Shown here one piece after another: positions 17,828-27,089 of a stretch of 64,000 nt of DNA. The notes beneath the pieces were generated by a model. The model ran no database searches, had not been told where the DNA came from, and saw only the letters and a program-made list of their open reading frames with translations. Position numbers and translations under genes: made by a program. This stretch comes from Occallatibacter sp. (GTDB lineage Bacteria; Acidobacteriota; Terriglobia; Terriglobales; Acidobacteriaceae), in contig JARLFZ010000001.1 in the NCBI GenBank assembly GCA_031296305.1, positions 92,304-156,303 of the forward strand, written 5' to 3'. Each line of letters opens with the position of its first letter. The stretch's first letter is position 1.

Positions 17828-18055
17828 TCAGAAACCAGATCTGGAAAATCCCCCTCCTGCAACCTCGCGCAGGAACTGAGAGCCCCGCCCTAACTCGCGC
17901 TCCGGATGGACCGACAGCTCGTCCACCATTTCCCGCTGCATTTGGAGTAGATAGCTTTCCGCTTCGTAAACCAGATCGCGCAGGTTGTTGTTGCTTGCCA
18001 CGCCGATCGCACGTTCAATGGCAATCAGCTTCTTTAACAGGAGAGTGTGATTCAT
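17828..18055 (-). CDS. small conserved-looking protein, paralogue of the one at 19337
   Basis: The 75-residue protein starts at ATG 18055 with AAAAGGGG upstream. It is a predicted helical protein with the core LLLKKLIAIERAIGVASNN then LRDLVYEAESYLLQMQREM. The same core, with conservative changes, recurs in the 65-residue protein at 19337-19534; about two thirds of the aligned 39 residues are identical. I recognise no known family. It has no signal peptide or membrane segment. A GTGAT-N4-ATCAC palindrome sits 68 bp upstream of the start. A GATAAT box at 18080-18075 would put that site close to -61.5, a classical class I activator position. Function unknown; the shared operator type suggests a role in respiratory or redox response. 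Confidence 0.7.
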   Translation of the reverse strand: MNHTLLLKKLIAIERAIGVASNNNLRDLVYEAESYLLQMQREMVDELSVHPERELGRGSQFLREVAGGGFSRSGF

Positions 18056-18122
18056 CGGTGGGGGGCCCCTTTTAATTATCGGTGCGAGGGTTCCAGTGTG
18101 CCGTCGGATGCGCCCCTTGGAT

Positions 18123-18136
18123 GTGATTTGGATCAC
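18123..18136 (-). promoter_or_regulatory. Crp/Fnr-type site upstream of small gene A
   Basis: GTGAT-TTGG-ATCAC, perfect arms, preceded by T (TGTGA-N6-TCAC). The centre is 74 bp upstream of the ATG at 18055 and about 61 bp upstream of the transcription start implied by GATAAT at 18080-18075. Confidence 0.65.
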
Positions 18137-18277
18137 CCGCTTTCTCGCAATCCGGCGGACCGCGGCGCATCTCCTCGGATGGCCACTATCGGCCGAATGA
18201 AGCGCACCTCCCTCCCCGGCGCCTGCGTAGTGCGGGAGGCGCCGCGGAGGGGGTGTCTCATACCAACGCCGTGAGCG

Positions 18278-19078
18278 TTACTGCTTCTTGGCAACGAAGG
18301 TAGAAATCCGGCCTGTGACCTTGTCGTTATCGACCACGGTCATCATCTTGCCGTTCGCCGAGACAGTCATTGTCGAAACATCGACAACTTTGCCGTCGCG
18401 CTTGTCGGTTTCCTCAATCGTATTGGCATTGATCTTCTTCAGCGAGACAGCGTTGTAGTAATGAGTACCCGTCGCAGGATAGTCGGCGCCGTCAAACTTC
18501 GCGGTATAGGACTCACCGGTCGGCGAGGTCATCGTGAACTGATCGCCATTCGTCTTGTACGTGGTCAGCAGGGCATTGTCGCTTCCGGTCTGCTTCTGGA
18601 TGATCCACTGGCCAGAGGTCGCGTGCACGCCTGCTGGCGCCACGCCGCTCCGCTTGGCAGTCGCTTCAAAGCTTATCGACGCGCTGCCATTCACGGGGTG
18701 ACCGGTCGATTTGACCGTGAGGGTTTTGCCGTCGGCAGAGACCGTACGGGTCTGTTCGTAGTCGGCTTGGCCGCCCTTCTTGGTCGCGACCGAGATCGTG
18801 TGCGGATCGACGATCGTCACGCTGATCGAGTCGTACGCTTGCCCGGTAACTGCGTGATCCTGCCCGTCGGCGGCAACGTCGAATGTGGGGTTGCATGTGA
18901 CGCAGTGGTACCAGCCCTGGCTGATGTAGAAAGCCAGGGGTTTCGGGCTGAACTTGGTCTGCGACAAGTCAGTCTTCCAGGTTCCGTCGAATGGGGATTG
19001 AGCCTTGGCGGCCGTGGCAACGCAGAGCGCCACCAGGGCAATCAACGCGCCATAAACATACTGCTTCATTCTGTTCAT
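18278..19078 (-). CDS. secreted protein of unknown function, beta-rich
   Basis: The start is ATG 19078, 8 nt after GGAGG; the earlier ATG at 19093 overlaps that site. A signal peptide is clear (MNRMKQYVYGALIALVALCV, cleavage after AKA). The mature part of about 240 residues begins SPFDGTWKTDLSQTKFSPKP and contains repeated short strands with TVSADGKTLTVKSTGHPVNG and MTVSANGKMMTVVDNDKVTG, pointing to an up-and-down beta structure like lipocalin-style secreted domains common in soil bacteria. HCVTCNP contains two cysteines but no haem His. No enzymatic motif is seen. Confidence 0.8.
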   Translation of the reverse strand: MNRMKQYVYGALIALVALCVATAAKAQSPFDGTWKTDLSQTKFSPKPLAFYISQGWYHCVTCNPTFDVAADGQDHAVTGQAYDSISVTIVDPHTISVATKKGGQADYEQTRTVSADGKTLTVKSTGHPVNGSASISFEATAKRSGVAPAGVHATSGQWIIQKQTGSDNALLTTYKTNGDQFTMTSPTGESYTAKFDGADYPATGTHYYNAVSLKKINANTIEETDKRDGKVVDVSTMTVSANGKMMTVVDNDKVTGRISTFVAKKQ

Positions 19079-19336
19079 CTGATCTTCCTCCATGGGGATA
19101 TTCGGATTCGGTGCTGGGGCCGGAATTCGGCACGGCAGAATCGGGGTGACCCTGCAAGCCGCAGCGATTGTACATGGACGCAGCGACGCCCGCCTAGCTT
19201 ATTTCTTCATGGCAATGACGGCAGATTCACTCGTTCTTGAAACCAGCGAAGATTTTTGAGAGTTGTTTTTACGAAGTCGGCTTAACAGGCCGCACGCCAT
19301 CCGAATCGCCGCAGAGGTTGAGCCCTCGCGGACTGC

Positions 19337-19534
19337 CTACGCGATTTCGCGCAGGTATGGAGTGGGCCGGGACCTTTCGCTGGCCGGCTGACTCATGGCC
19401 GCGAGCGCTTCGCACTGCATATCTAGGAGATAGCTCTCCGCGTCGTAAACCAGGCCGCGAACAGTGTTGTTGTGTGCCACTCCAACCGCACGTTCAATCG
19501 CAATCAGCTTTTGTAGCAGAACATCGAGACTCAT
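19337..19534 (-). CDS. small protein, paralogue of the one at 17828
   Basis: The 65-residue protein starts at ATG 19534 with AAAGGAG 8 nt upstream, an excellent site. The core VLLQKLIAIERAVGVAHNN then VRGLVYDAESYLLDMQCEA matches the paralogue almost residue for residue, while the C-termini (PTPYLREIA here, RGSQFLREV there) share only a short LRE motif. It is predicted to be helical and soluble. A 20-bp perfect palindrome lies 62 bp upstream of the start. The pair flank a secreted-protein gene; duplication followed by conservation of both operators is the simplest history. Function unknown. Confidence 0.72.
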   Translation of the reverse strand: MSLDVLLQKLIAIERAVGVAHNNTVRGLVYDAESYLLDMQCEALAAMSQPASERSRPTPYLREIA

Positions 19535-19937
19535 CAGTGGGTCTCCTTTGGATTTTTCGTGCGAGAACACCAGTTTGCCGATCTCTGCCGCTTCTGAAAG
19601 TGATCTATATCACTTTAGTTGCAGGTACCGGGTTTGGCACTGCGTTGTCCTCACAGCCGTTCCACATCGCCCTGAGGCCTCGACCCTCATCCCGCTTGGA
19701 TTCAGTCGGCACCTCGCAATACCTCCATTTCAGTTCGATGCAACAAGCTCTCGCGGAGTTTTAAGCCACGAATTCCACCGTCCCACCCGCTACCCTGTGG
19801 CTCACCACCGCGATAGTCTTAGAACCAGCGTGATCCGCGACGACTCTCAACCCCGCTCCGTGCACCTCTCTCCCCCGGGCACGACCCCGCTCCTGGACGC
19901 AGCTCTGCCCCCACGGCCGGACGAAGTTAGTGCCTCC
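19535..19937. other. divergent region between small gene B and mutS
   Basis: Apart from the palindrome at 19597-19616 no feature is supported. The open frame of mutS runs back through it, but that stretch is the complement of the small gene and looks non-coding. GTG codons at 19830 and 19938 are possible mutS starts. Confidence 0.4.
19597..19616 (-). promoter_or_regulatory. Crp/Fnr-type site upstream of small gene B
   Basis: AAAGTGAT-CTAT-ATCACTTT has perfect 8-bp arms around four bases and contains the GTGAT-N4-ATCAC core. The centre is 72 bp upstream of the ATG at 19534, nearly the same distance as at the paralogous gene. Confidence 0.7.
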
Positions 19938-22664
19938 GTGCATGCTGGCGATGTCACTGAGCAAGAAGAGTTTGCGCTCACTTCCCTGCCCGCGGGCAGA
20001 CCATCGACGGAGAAAGACTCTACGGAACTGACGCCGTTTATGCGCCAGTGGACCGCAGCCAAGAAACAGAACCCCGATGCACTGCTCTTCTTCCGCATGG
20101 GCGACTTTTACGAGCTCTTTTATGACGACGCCGCGGTAGCCAGCCGCGAGTTGCAGCTGACGCTGACCGCGCGCGACCGGGAGCGCAGCATCCCCATGTG
20201 CGGCGTTCCTTACCACGCCGTGGAGCAGTACCTGACGCGCCTCCTTCGCAAGGGCTATCGCATCGCTCTCTGCGATCAGATGGAAGACCCCAAGCTCACA
20301 AAGAAAATCGTCCGGCGCGAAGTGACGCGGGTGCTTTCCCCGGGAACGGCCCTCGACGCTGGACTAGGGCAGGAACAGAACAACTTTCTCGCGGCGCTTT
20401 ACGAAGCAACGCCCAAAAGCGCCCGCGCCAGCGAAACGGTGTACGCGCTGGCGCTGCTGGATGTTTCGACGGGCGAGTTTCGCACCGCGGAGTTTCGCGG
20501 CACGGATGCCCGGGCGCAAGCCATCGATGCGCTGCTGCTGGCCGCTCCCAGCGAGGTGCTTGTCGCCGCGAGCGCGGAACTTCCGGCCCAACTGGAGAGG
20601 ATTCCGGCGCGCACGCGGGTTGAGGACTGGGTGTGGACGCCCGAATTTGCGGTCCCGCTTGTCGAGCGTCAATTGAATGTGCGTTCGCTCGAGGGATTCG
20701 GCCTGAACGGCCACGAGCCTGCGGCGATTGCGGCCGGAGCGGTACTGCACTACGTCCGCACCACGCAAAAGAATGAAGCTCTGCACATCGATTCGCTGAA
20801 ATTCGAGGAGCATTCGACGGCCCTGGAGCTGGATCAGGTGACGGTCCGCAACCTCGAATTAGTGGAGCCTCTATTTTCCGGCCAGGATGACCGCGTCACG
20901 CTATTTCGCACCCTCGACGTCTGCCTGACGCCGATGGGCAAGCGGCTACTGCGGGCAACCATTCTGCGACCATTGAACGCCGCGCCGGAGATCGGCGCGC
21001 GCTACGAAGCTGTCGCCGAAGCGCACGGCGACTTACTGAAGCGTGAAGAACTGCGGCGGGCGTTCGGCAGCATTCTGGATCTGGAACGCCTGCTGGCGCG
21101 AATTTCGCTCGATTCCGCTGGTCCGCGCGATGTGCGCGCGCTCGCTGCGAGCCTGGCGCGGCTTCCGGGCTTGAAAGTCGCACTCGAAGCCATGAAGGCG
21201 TCCCGATGGCGCACCCTTTCCGCGCATCTCGACACGCTCGACGACCTGACAGCGCGCATCGTGCGAACGCTGGTGGCCGAGCCGCCGCTAACGCTTGTCG
21301 ATGGTGGCGCCATCGCTCCGAACATCGACGCGGAACTCGATGAGTTGCGTTCGGTTTCCTCCACAGGCCGGCAGGCCATTGCGGCCATCGAAGACCGCGA
21401 GCGGCAACGCACCGGCATCGCATCGTTGAAGGTGCGCTATAACTCAGTCTTCGGTTATTACATCGAAATCACCAAGGCAAACCTCGCGCTGGCTCCCGCT
21501 GACTACGAGCGCAAGCAAACGCTTGTGAATGCTGAGCGCTTCACTACGCCGGAACTGAAGGACTACGAACGCAAAATTCTTACGGCGCACGACCGCTGCA
21601 TCGAAATCGAAAAGCGCATCTTTGCCGAGCTGAGAAAGTTCGTTCTAGAGAGCGCCGGCCGCATCCGCCGCAGTTCCGCAGTCGTGGCCGAAGCGGACTT
21701 GCTGGCATGTTTTGCCCACCTGGCCGCGGCACGGCGTTATGTGCGTCCGCAACTGGTCGAGGAGCCGGTGCTGGAGGCTGTGGCGGCGAGGCATCCGGTG
21801 ATCGAGCAGTGGATGGAAGAGACGCGCGAGGGGCGTTTCATCGCCAACGATCTCTATCTCTCCGCCCTTGAAGAATCTCTTCCAAAAAGTGAAAGCGCGC
21901 AAGCGCCGAGCCTGCTGCTGGTGACTGGGCCTAACATGGGCGGCAAGAGCACTTATCTGCGGCAGGCAGCGATGCTGGTGCTGATGGCGCAGATGGGCAG
22001 TTTCGTTCCCGCCGACTCAATGCGCTTCGGCCTGGTCGATCGCATTTACACGCGCATCGGCGCCAGCGACAATGTGGCCCGCGGCCGTTCGACTTTTATG
22101 GTCGAAATGACGGAGACCGCAACCATCCTGAACACGGCAACCAGTCGCTCGCTGATCCTGCTCGACGAGATGGGCCGCGGAACCGCGACCTTCGACGGGC
22201 TCTCGCTGGCCTGGGCGACGGTGGAATTTCTGCATGCCGAAGTAGGCGCGCGCACTCTGTTTGCCACGCACTATCACGAACTCACCATGCTCGCGGAGAA
22301 GTTGCAGCGCGTGCGCAATTTGCGTGTGGGCGTGAAAGAGACGGCAAGCGGCATCGTGTTTCTGCACAACATTGAGCCCGGCGCGGCCAGCAAAAGCTAC
22401 GGCATTGAAGTGGCGCGGCTGGCCGGACTGCCAGCAGCGGTGATCGAGCGCGCCAAGAACGTGCTGCGCCAGCACGAAAAGCAGGAGCGGCAGAGCGTGC
22501 AGGTAGAAACGGAGCCGGACCCAATGCAGATGACGATCTTCACGCCGCTGTCGCAGAGGATAGTGGATCGCATTGAGGCCACGGACGTGAACTCGTTGAC
22601 GCCACTGCAAGCGCTGAACCTGCTTGAAGAGCTGCAACAGGAACTAAAGAAGAACAGGGACTGA
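19938..22664 (+). CDS. mutS: DNA mismatch repair protein MutS
   Basis: MutS recognises mismatches and starts methyl-directed-type repair. Conserved sequence begins at TPFMRQW (about 20032). The mismatch-contacting F-x-E lies in MGDFYELFYDD, followed by connector, lever and clamp regions (YNSVFGYYIEITKANL), and the ATPase with Walker A GPNMGGKST, LVDRIYTRIGASDNVARGRSTFMVEM, Walker B ILLDEMGRGT and TLFATHYHEL. No ATG exists upstream in a credible context; GTG 19938 (908 residues) is chosen, with GTG 19830 the alternative. The last codons (KKNRD) and stop are made by a copy of the phrase repeat AACAGGGACTGAGGGACT. nagZ follows after 6 bp. Confidence 0.93.
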   Translation: MHAGDVTEQEEFALTSLPAGRPSTEKDSTELTPFMRQWTAAKKQNPDALLFFRMGDFYELFYDDAAVASRELQLTLTARDRERSIPMCGVPYHAVEQYLTRLLRKGYRIALCDQMEDPKLTKKIVRREVTRVLSPGTALDAGLGQEQNNFLAALYEATPKSARASETVYALALLDVSTGEFRTAEFRGTDARAQAIDALLLAAPSEVLVAASAELPAQLERIPARTRVEDWVWTPEFAVPLVERQLNVRSLEGFGLNGHEPAAIAAGAVLHYVRTTQKNEALHIDSLKFEEHSTALELDQVTVRNLELVEPLFSGQDDRVTLFRTLDVCLTPMGKRLLRATILRPLNAAPEIGARYEAVAEAHGDLLKREELRRAFGSILDLERLLARISLDSAGPRDVRALAASLARLPGLKVALEAMKASRWRTLSAHLDTLDDLTARIVRTLVAEPPLTLVDGGAIAPNIDAELDELRSVSSTGRQAIAAIEDRERQRTGIASLKVRYNSVFGYYIEITKANLALAPADYERKQTLVNAERFTTPELKDYERKILTAHDRCIEIEKRIFAELRKFVLESAGRIRRSSAVVAEADLLACFAHLAAARRYVRPQLVEEPVLEAVAARHPVIEQWMEETREGRFIANDLYLSALEESLPKSESAQAPSLLLVTGPNMGGKSTYLRQAAMLVLMAQMGSFVPADSMRFGLVDRIYTRIGASDNVARGRSTFMVEMTETATILNTATSRSLILLDEMGRGTATFDGLSLAWATVEFLHAEVGARTLFATHYHELTMLAEKLQRVRNLRVGVKETASGIVFLHNIEPGAASKSYGIEVARLAGLPAAVIERAKNVLRQHEKQERQSVQVETEPDPMQMTIFTPLSQRIVDRIEATDVNSLTPLQALNLLEELQQELKKNRD

Positions 22665-22670
22665 GGGACT

Positions 22671-23777
22671 ATGAAAGAAACTTTGCGTCAGGCTGCCGGA
22701 AGTTTGCTGGTGGTGGGGTTGGCCGATAAAGAGCTCACCCCGATGGAGCGCGCGTGGCTCAAGCTGGTTCGGCCCGCAGGCATCATTCTCTTTAAACGAA
22801 ACATCGTCGATGCCGCGCAAACACGCGCTCTGCTCTCCGAGGCAACCAGCTTTTGCACGCCGCATTGCGGCGCTTTCGTTGATGTGGAAGGCGGCACGGT
22901 CGACCGGCTGCGCGACGTGCTGGCTCCGATTCCCTCGGTGCAGGCTGTGGCGCAAGCCGCCCGCGCAAAGGCGCGCCCCGCAATCGCCCGCGAGCACGGC
23001 GAGCTGGTGGCGCGTGCCGCAAAGGCCTTCGGCTTCAATTCGTCCTTCGCGCCGGTGCTCGATCTGGCGCTGCCGGAGTCGCGGGCAGTGATGCAAACTC
23101 GCTGCGCCGCCGAAACCGGCGCGGGCGTCACCGCATACGCGCGCGAGTTTCTTGCCGGACTCGCATCGCAGAACGTGGCCGGTTGCGGCAAGCACTTCCC
23201 CGGCCTCGGCGGCGGCACCCTCGATTCGCACCTGGAAACGCCGGCAATCAATCGTCCATGGCCCGAGCTGTGGAAAGAAGATCTGGAGCCTTACCGCGCG
23301 CTGCGCAACGCTCTGCCGATGGTGATGGTGGCGCATGCAGCGTACCCGCTTACAGCCGACCCCAAGAACCCCGCCACGGTGTCGAAGTTCTGGATGCAAA
23401 CCGTGCTGCGCAAGCGGATAGGCTATTGCGGCATCGTCGTCTCCGACGATCTCGAGATGGGCGGCGTGACAAAGTTCATGCCCATCGCCGAGGCCGCCGT
23501 AGCCACCGTACGCATGGGCTGCGATCTGGCTTTGATCTGCCACCACCCTGAGCCGATCTTGCAGGTGTACGAAGCGTTGATTCGCGAGGGCGAGCACTCC
23601 GCGGCATTCAGCAAGATTCTGCTCGAGCGTGCGCGTGAGTCGGCTCGAAAGCAAGTCAAGACATTCCCGGCAAAAATGCCAGCAGCGCTCAACCCGAAAC
23701 AGTTTGAAGCTCTGCGAGCGCGGATTGTGCGCTTCAGCGAGGTGGTGGTGAAGGCCGCTGCCCAGGGGATCGCATGA
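22671..23777 (+). CDS. nagZ: beta-N-acetylhexosaminidase NagZ (GH3)
   Basis: NagZ removes GlcNAc from GlcNAc-anhydroMurNAc muropeptides in the cytoplasm during cell-wall recycling. The 368-residue protein has GIILFKRNIVDAAQTRALL, FVDVEGGTVDRLRDV (DQEGG in E. coli; here DVEGG), the catalytic loop KHFPGLGGGTLDSHLETP with its Asp-His dyad near residue 183, and VVSDDLEMGGV with the nucleophile Asp near 262. There is no signal peptide, as expected. It overlaps anmK by 4 bp, which encodes the next recycling step. Confidence 0.93.
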   Translation: MKETLRQAAGSLLVVGLADKELTPMERAWLKLVRPAGIILFKRNIVDAAQTRALLSEATSFCTPHCGAFVDVEGGTVDRLRDVLAPIPSVQAVAQAARAKARPAIAREHGELVARAAKAFGFNSSFAPVLDLALPESRAVMQTRCAAETGAGVTAYAREFLAGLASQNVAGCGKHFPGLGGGTLDSHLETPAINRPWPELWKEDLEPYRALRNALPMVMVAHAAYPLTADPKNPATVSKFWMQTVLRKRIGYCGIVVSDDLEMGGVTKFMPIAEAAVATVRMGCDLALICHHPEPILQVYEALIREGEHSAAFSKILLERARESARKQVKTFPAKMPAALNPKQFEALRARIVRFSEVVVKAAAQGIA

Positions 23778-24940
23778 AGACGCACGCCATGACGGTCGCC
23801 GGCGTGATGAGCGGGACGTCCGCCGATGGGGTCGACGTGGCAGTGGTGCAAATTGCAGGATCCGCGACTCGCCCGAAACTTACACTCCTTGCGCACGAGC
23901 ACTTCGCCTATCCAGCTCCATTGCGGCGCTCTGTGCTCGCCGCGATGAATGCGCAATCGACCTCGACGGCCGAATTGGCGCGGCTCAACTGGCGCCTCGG
24001 CCTCGCCTACGCCGAAGCAGTCAACGAAACCAGAAAAGAGCACAAGCTGCGGCTCGATCTGGTCGGCTGCCACGGACAGACGCTCTATCACCAGGCCCGC
24101 CCAGCCCAGTATTCAGGCCGCAAATTTGCGTGCACATGGCAGGCGGGTGAGGCGCAGGCGATCGCAGCAGAGTTGCGCGTGCCCGTGGTATCGAACTTTC
24201 GCCCGGCAGACATGCTGGCTGGTGGCCAGGGCGCTCCGCTCGTTCCGCTTTTGGATTATGTTCTTTTCGCAGATAAGAAGCGCGGGCGCGTTTTGCAAAA
24301 CATCGGCGGCATCGCCAACTTGACTGCCCTCCCCTCCAAAAGTCTGCTCCACGCAGTGGCGTTCGATATTGGGCCGGGCAACATGGTCATCGACTGGCTG
24401 GCGCAAAAACTCTTCGGCAAGCCTTTCGACCGCAACGGAGCGCTGGCGGCGCGCGGAACTGTAATTGAGTCCGTACTGAAAGACGCGCTGCGCCATCCAT
24501 ATTTCAAATCGCGCCCACCCAAGACCGCTGGGCGCGAACAGTTCGGCCGGGCTTACGCGGCGGAGTTTCTGAAAAAGTGCCGTGCACAATCCAAGAACCC
24601 CAACGATGCGCTCGCGACGGCGACAGCCTTGACTGCGGAAACGATCGCACGGAGCTACACGCGTGATGTCGAACCGCGCATGAAGAACCACGCCGTGGAT
24701 TTCATCGTCTCCGGCGGCGGCGCACGCAACCGGACGCTGATGAAGATGCTGGCCGCGAGGCTGGAACCGCGGGGATGCACGTTGCGATCGAGCGACGCCT
24801 TCGGATTGCCTGCGGAAGCCAAGGAAGCGGCAGCATTTGCGCTGCTCGCGTGGTGCACGTGGCATCGCCTGCCGGGCAACATTCCCAGCGCAACAGGAGC
24901 AAAGCGCGCCGTCATCCTGGGACAAGTGACCTACGCGTAA
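23774..24940 (+). CDS. anmK: anhydro-N-acetylmuramic acid kinase
   Basis: AnmK opens and phosphorylates 1,6-anhydro-MurNAc to MurNAc-6-P. The 388-residue ASKHA-fold protein has the phosphate loop GVMSGTSADGVDVAVV, VGCHGQTLYHQ near residue 97, NIGGIANLTALP near 176, DIGPGNMVIDWLAQKLFG near 196, and SGGGARNRTLMKML near 315. The ATG overlaps the nagZ stop (ATGA), so nagZ and anmK are coupled. The downstream etherase MurQ is not in the window. Confidence 0.95.
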   Translation: MKTHAMTVAGVMSGTSADGVDVAVVQIAGSATRPKLTLLAHEHFAYPAPLRRSVLAAMNAQSTSTAELARLNWRLGLAYAEAVNETRKEHKLRLDLVGCHGQTLYHQARPAQYSGRKFACTWQAGEAQAIAAELRVPVVSNFRPADMLAGGQGAPLVPLLDYVLFADKKRGRVLQNIGGIANLTALPSKSLLHAVAFDIGPGNMVIDWLAQKLFGKPFDRNGALAARGTVIESVLKDALRHPYFKSRPPKTAGREQFGRAYAAEFLKKCRAQSKNPNDALATATALTAETIARSYTRDVEPRMKNHAVDFIVSGGGARNRTLMKMLAARLEPRGCTLRSSDAFGLPAEAKEAAAFALLAWCTWHRLPGNIPSATGAKRAVILGQVTYA

Positions 24941-25271
24941 GGCGCTTGCGCTCGCGGCGTCGGCGGTGCAACAGATTCTGGCGCGCGACCTGCGGCCGTG
25001 AATCTCGGGTGCATCGATACACTCCTCGTGCACAACCGGCGGTTAAACCGCGTGGTTCCATCGCCTTCAGGAAGTTATACCTTTCTGGGAACGGCATTGC
25101 CCAAGCAAGACTGAGCTGGTGTTGTCCAGTGAGGATGTGATTCCAGTCCCCAATGTTCAGGCACTCCTCTGCTACCATAAAGATGATTGTGGCTCCCGGC
25201 GCCGTGCTGATTTCCCGCCATCCAAGGATCTGAGCACTACGGCGGCTTGAGCCACCCAAAGGAGAACTTTT
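24941..25271. other. 331-bp intergenic region before fba
   Basis: No supported gene, no clear terminator behind anmK and no recognised riboswitch. GGAGAAC at 25260-25266 is the fba ribosome-binding site. Confidence 0.5.
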
Positions 25272-26321
25272 ATGCCTCTAGTTTCCATGCGGCAGCTCCT
25301 CGATGAGGCTGCCAAGGGCGGATACGGTGTCGGCGCGTTCAACGTGAACGACATGGAGCAAATTCAAGCCATCATGATGGCCGCCAAGCAAACTAAGTCG
25401 CCAGTCATCGTGCAGGCTAGCCGCGGCGCGCGCCAGTTTGCCGAGGACCTCTACCTCTTCAAGCTGATTCAGGCCGCCGCGGAGCTGAATCCCGAAATTC
25501 CCATCGCCATGCACCAGGATCACGGCAACAGTTTTGACACCTGCAAGAGCGCCATCGCACTCGGTTACACCTCCGTGATGATGGACGGCTCGCTAAAGGA
25601 AGACGGCAAGACGCCGTCGACGTTTGAAGAGAATGTTGACGTGACGCGTCGCGTGGTCGACTACGCACATGAGCGCGGCGTCACCGTGGAAGGCGAAATC
25701 GGCGTGCTGGGCGGGGTGGAAGATGGCCATGGCGCGGGCGGCACGGGCTTGGAGCACATCACCGATCCCGACCAGGCTGTCGAATTTGCCGAGCGCACCG
25801 GGGTTGACGCGCTGGCCATCGCCATCGGCACCAGCCACGGTGCTTACAAGTTCAGCAAGAAGCCCGACGGCTCTGTGCTCAAGATGGACGTGCTCATCGC
25901 GATCCACAAGCGGTTGCCGCACACGCATCTCGTGATGCATGGCAGTTCTTCGGTCCCCAAGGACCTTCAGGATATCGTCAACGAATATGGCGGCAAGCTC
26001 AAGCAAACCTGGGGCGTGCCCGTCGAGGAGATCCAGCTCGGCATCCGCAACGGCGTGCGCAAGGTGAATGTGGACACCGACAATCGCCTGGCCATCACCG
26101 GCGCCATCCGCAAAGTGCTCTGGACGCAGCCGGAGAAGTTCGATCCGCGCGACTACATGAAGCCAGCCCGCGAGGCCATGGCCAAGGTTGTGGCCCAGCG
26201 CATGACCGAATTCGGTCAGGCCGGCCATGCCGGCGACTACACGCAGATTCCGATCAGCGAAATCGCCGAGGGCTACAAGAGCGGCAAGCTCGACACGCGC
26301 CCCTCCGTTGCTGCCAAGTAA
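25272..26321 (+). CDS. fba: class II fructose-1,6-bisphosphate aldolase
   Basis: The zinc-dependent aldolase cleaves or forms fructose-1,6-bisphosphate. The 349-residue protein starts at ATG with GGAGAAC upstream. Landmarks: GYGVGAFNVNDMEQ, the catalytic Asp and zinc His in AMHQDHGNSFDTC near residue 80, SVMMDGSLKEDGK, VEGEIGVLGGVEDGHGAGG, AIGTSHGAYKF with a zinc His near 192, MHGSSSVPKDL near 222 and NVDTDNRLAITGAIRKVL. It is a monocistronic gene closed by a strong terminator. Confidence 0.96.
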   Translation: MPLVSMRQLLDEAAKGGYGVGAFNVNDMEQIQAIMMAAKQTKSPVIVQASRGARQFAEDLYLFKLIQAAAELNPEIPIAMHQDHGNSFDTCKSAIALGYTSVMMDGSLKEDGKTPSTFEENVDVTRRVVDYAHERGVTVEGEIGVLGGVEDGHGAGGTGLEHITDPDQAVEFAERTGVDALAIAIGTSHGAYKFSKKPDGSVLKMDVLIAIHKRLPHTHLVMHGSSSVPKDLQDIVNEYGGKLKQTWGVPVEEIQLGIRNGVRKVNVDTDNRLAITGAIRKVLWTQPEKFDPRDYMKPAREAMAKVVAQRMTEFGQAGHAGDYTQIPISEIAEGYKSGKLDTRPSVAAK

Positions 26322-26346
26322 CTCCAGCACCACGCTCAAAAGACGA

Positions 26347-26386
26347 ATGCGCCACGCCGCGATTGCGGGTGGCGCATTTTTCTTTT
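26347..26386 (+). terminator. intrinsic terminator of fba
   Basis: ATGCGCCAC pairs perfectly with GTGGCGCAT, with an inner CCGC-GATT-GCGG stem, followed by TTTTTCTTTTT. It is a textbook rho-independent terminator 25 bp after the fba stop. Confidence 0.9.
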
Positions 26387-26423
26387 TGCACGCATCTTCT
26401 TGCCCCTTGCCGGCGGCCCCCTT

Positions 26424-26819
26424 TCAGAGCCCGTAACCGGTATCGCCGCTCTCTTCGCTGCCCACTTCCTCATGGCGCTGAGTATGCAGCGGCTTCAAGT
26501 CGCGCGGCACCACGACGGTCCGCTCGACTCTATCCTTCGACTTCATCGCCTCTTCCACGCCGAAGGTCATGGCCATTTCGTCGATCTTGTCGTCGAAGTG
26601 GCGGCGCAGGAGCGACAGGTCGGCGCGCAGCTCGGCGCGTTGCTGGGGATCCTCGTCGTTAGAGGCCTCCCATCTTGCAGTGAGAATGATCGAGAAACGC
26701 AGAGCGGCAAGCTCTTCGGTTTCGTAAGCCAGCATCGCCTCTCGGCTTTCCTTGATATACCGCGAAGCAGGTCCCATCAACGATGGATGCAGCGGAGCAT
26801 GAAGCAATTCCGTGGACAC
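26424..26819 (-). CDS. uncharacterised soluble protein
   Basis: The 131-residue protein starts at GTG 26819 with GGAGGGAGGA 5 nt upstream, strong enough to accept the gene. It is helix-rich: RYIKESREAMLAYETEELAAL, ELRADLSLLRRHFDDKIDEM, AMTFGVEEAMKSK, then a charged tail ending DTGYGL. I recognise no family. There is no signal peptide or membrane segment. It is alone, convergent with fba. Confidence 0.65.
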   Translation of the reverse strand: MSTELLHAPLHPSLMGPASRYIKESREAMLAYETEELAALRFSIILTARWEASNDEDPQQRAELRADLSLLRRHFDDKIDEMAMTFGVEEAMKSKDRVERTVVVPRDLKPLHTQRHEEVGSEESGDTGYGL

Positions 26820-27089
26820 GGCAGTCCTCCCTCCGCGGATTTTCCGCGGGGATGATCTCGAGCGATCAGCCGGAAACCACCAGCCTCGAGAGCACCGGCC
26901 CGTTGCCCCATTCTTCGGCTGGAATGGCCTTAGTGTGTAGGGGTGAATTGGAGTGCGCTGTGCGCCAAGTCACTCGATGTTGGGAGGGAGTTCCAAAAAT
27001 GTCATTTGCTTTACGCTAAGGCGCTTCGATCCAACACTAAACGTGCAGAAGGGGGCAGGCTTTCGCGAGTTGTAACTTTTGTAACGGGC

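Noticed and set aside
18896..18910. Haem site in the secreted protein at 18278
   Set aside because: The motif is CVTCN, lacking the His that a CxxCH site needs.
19464..19937. N-terminal extension of mutS to the ATG at 19464
   Set aside because: That stretch is the complement of a well-supported small gene and its operator, and homology to MutS begins only around 20032.
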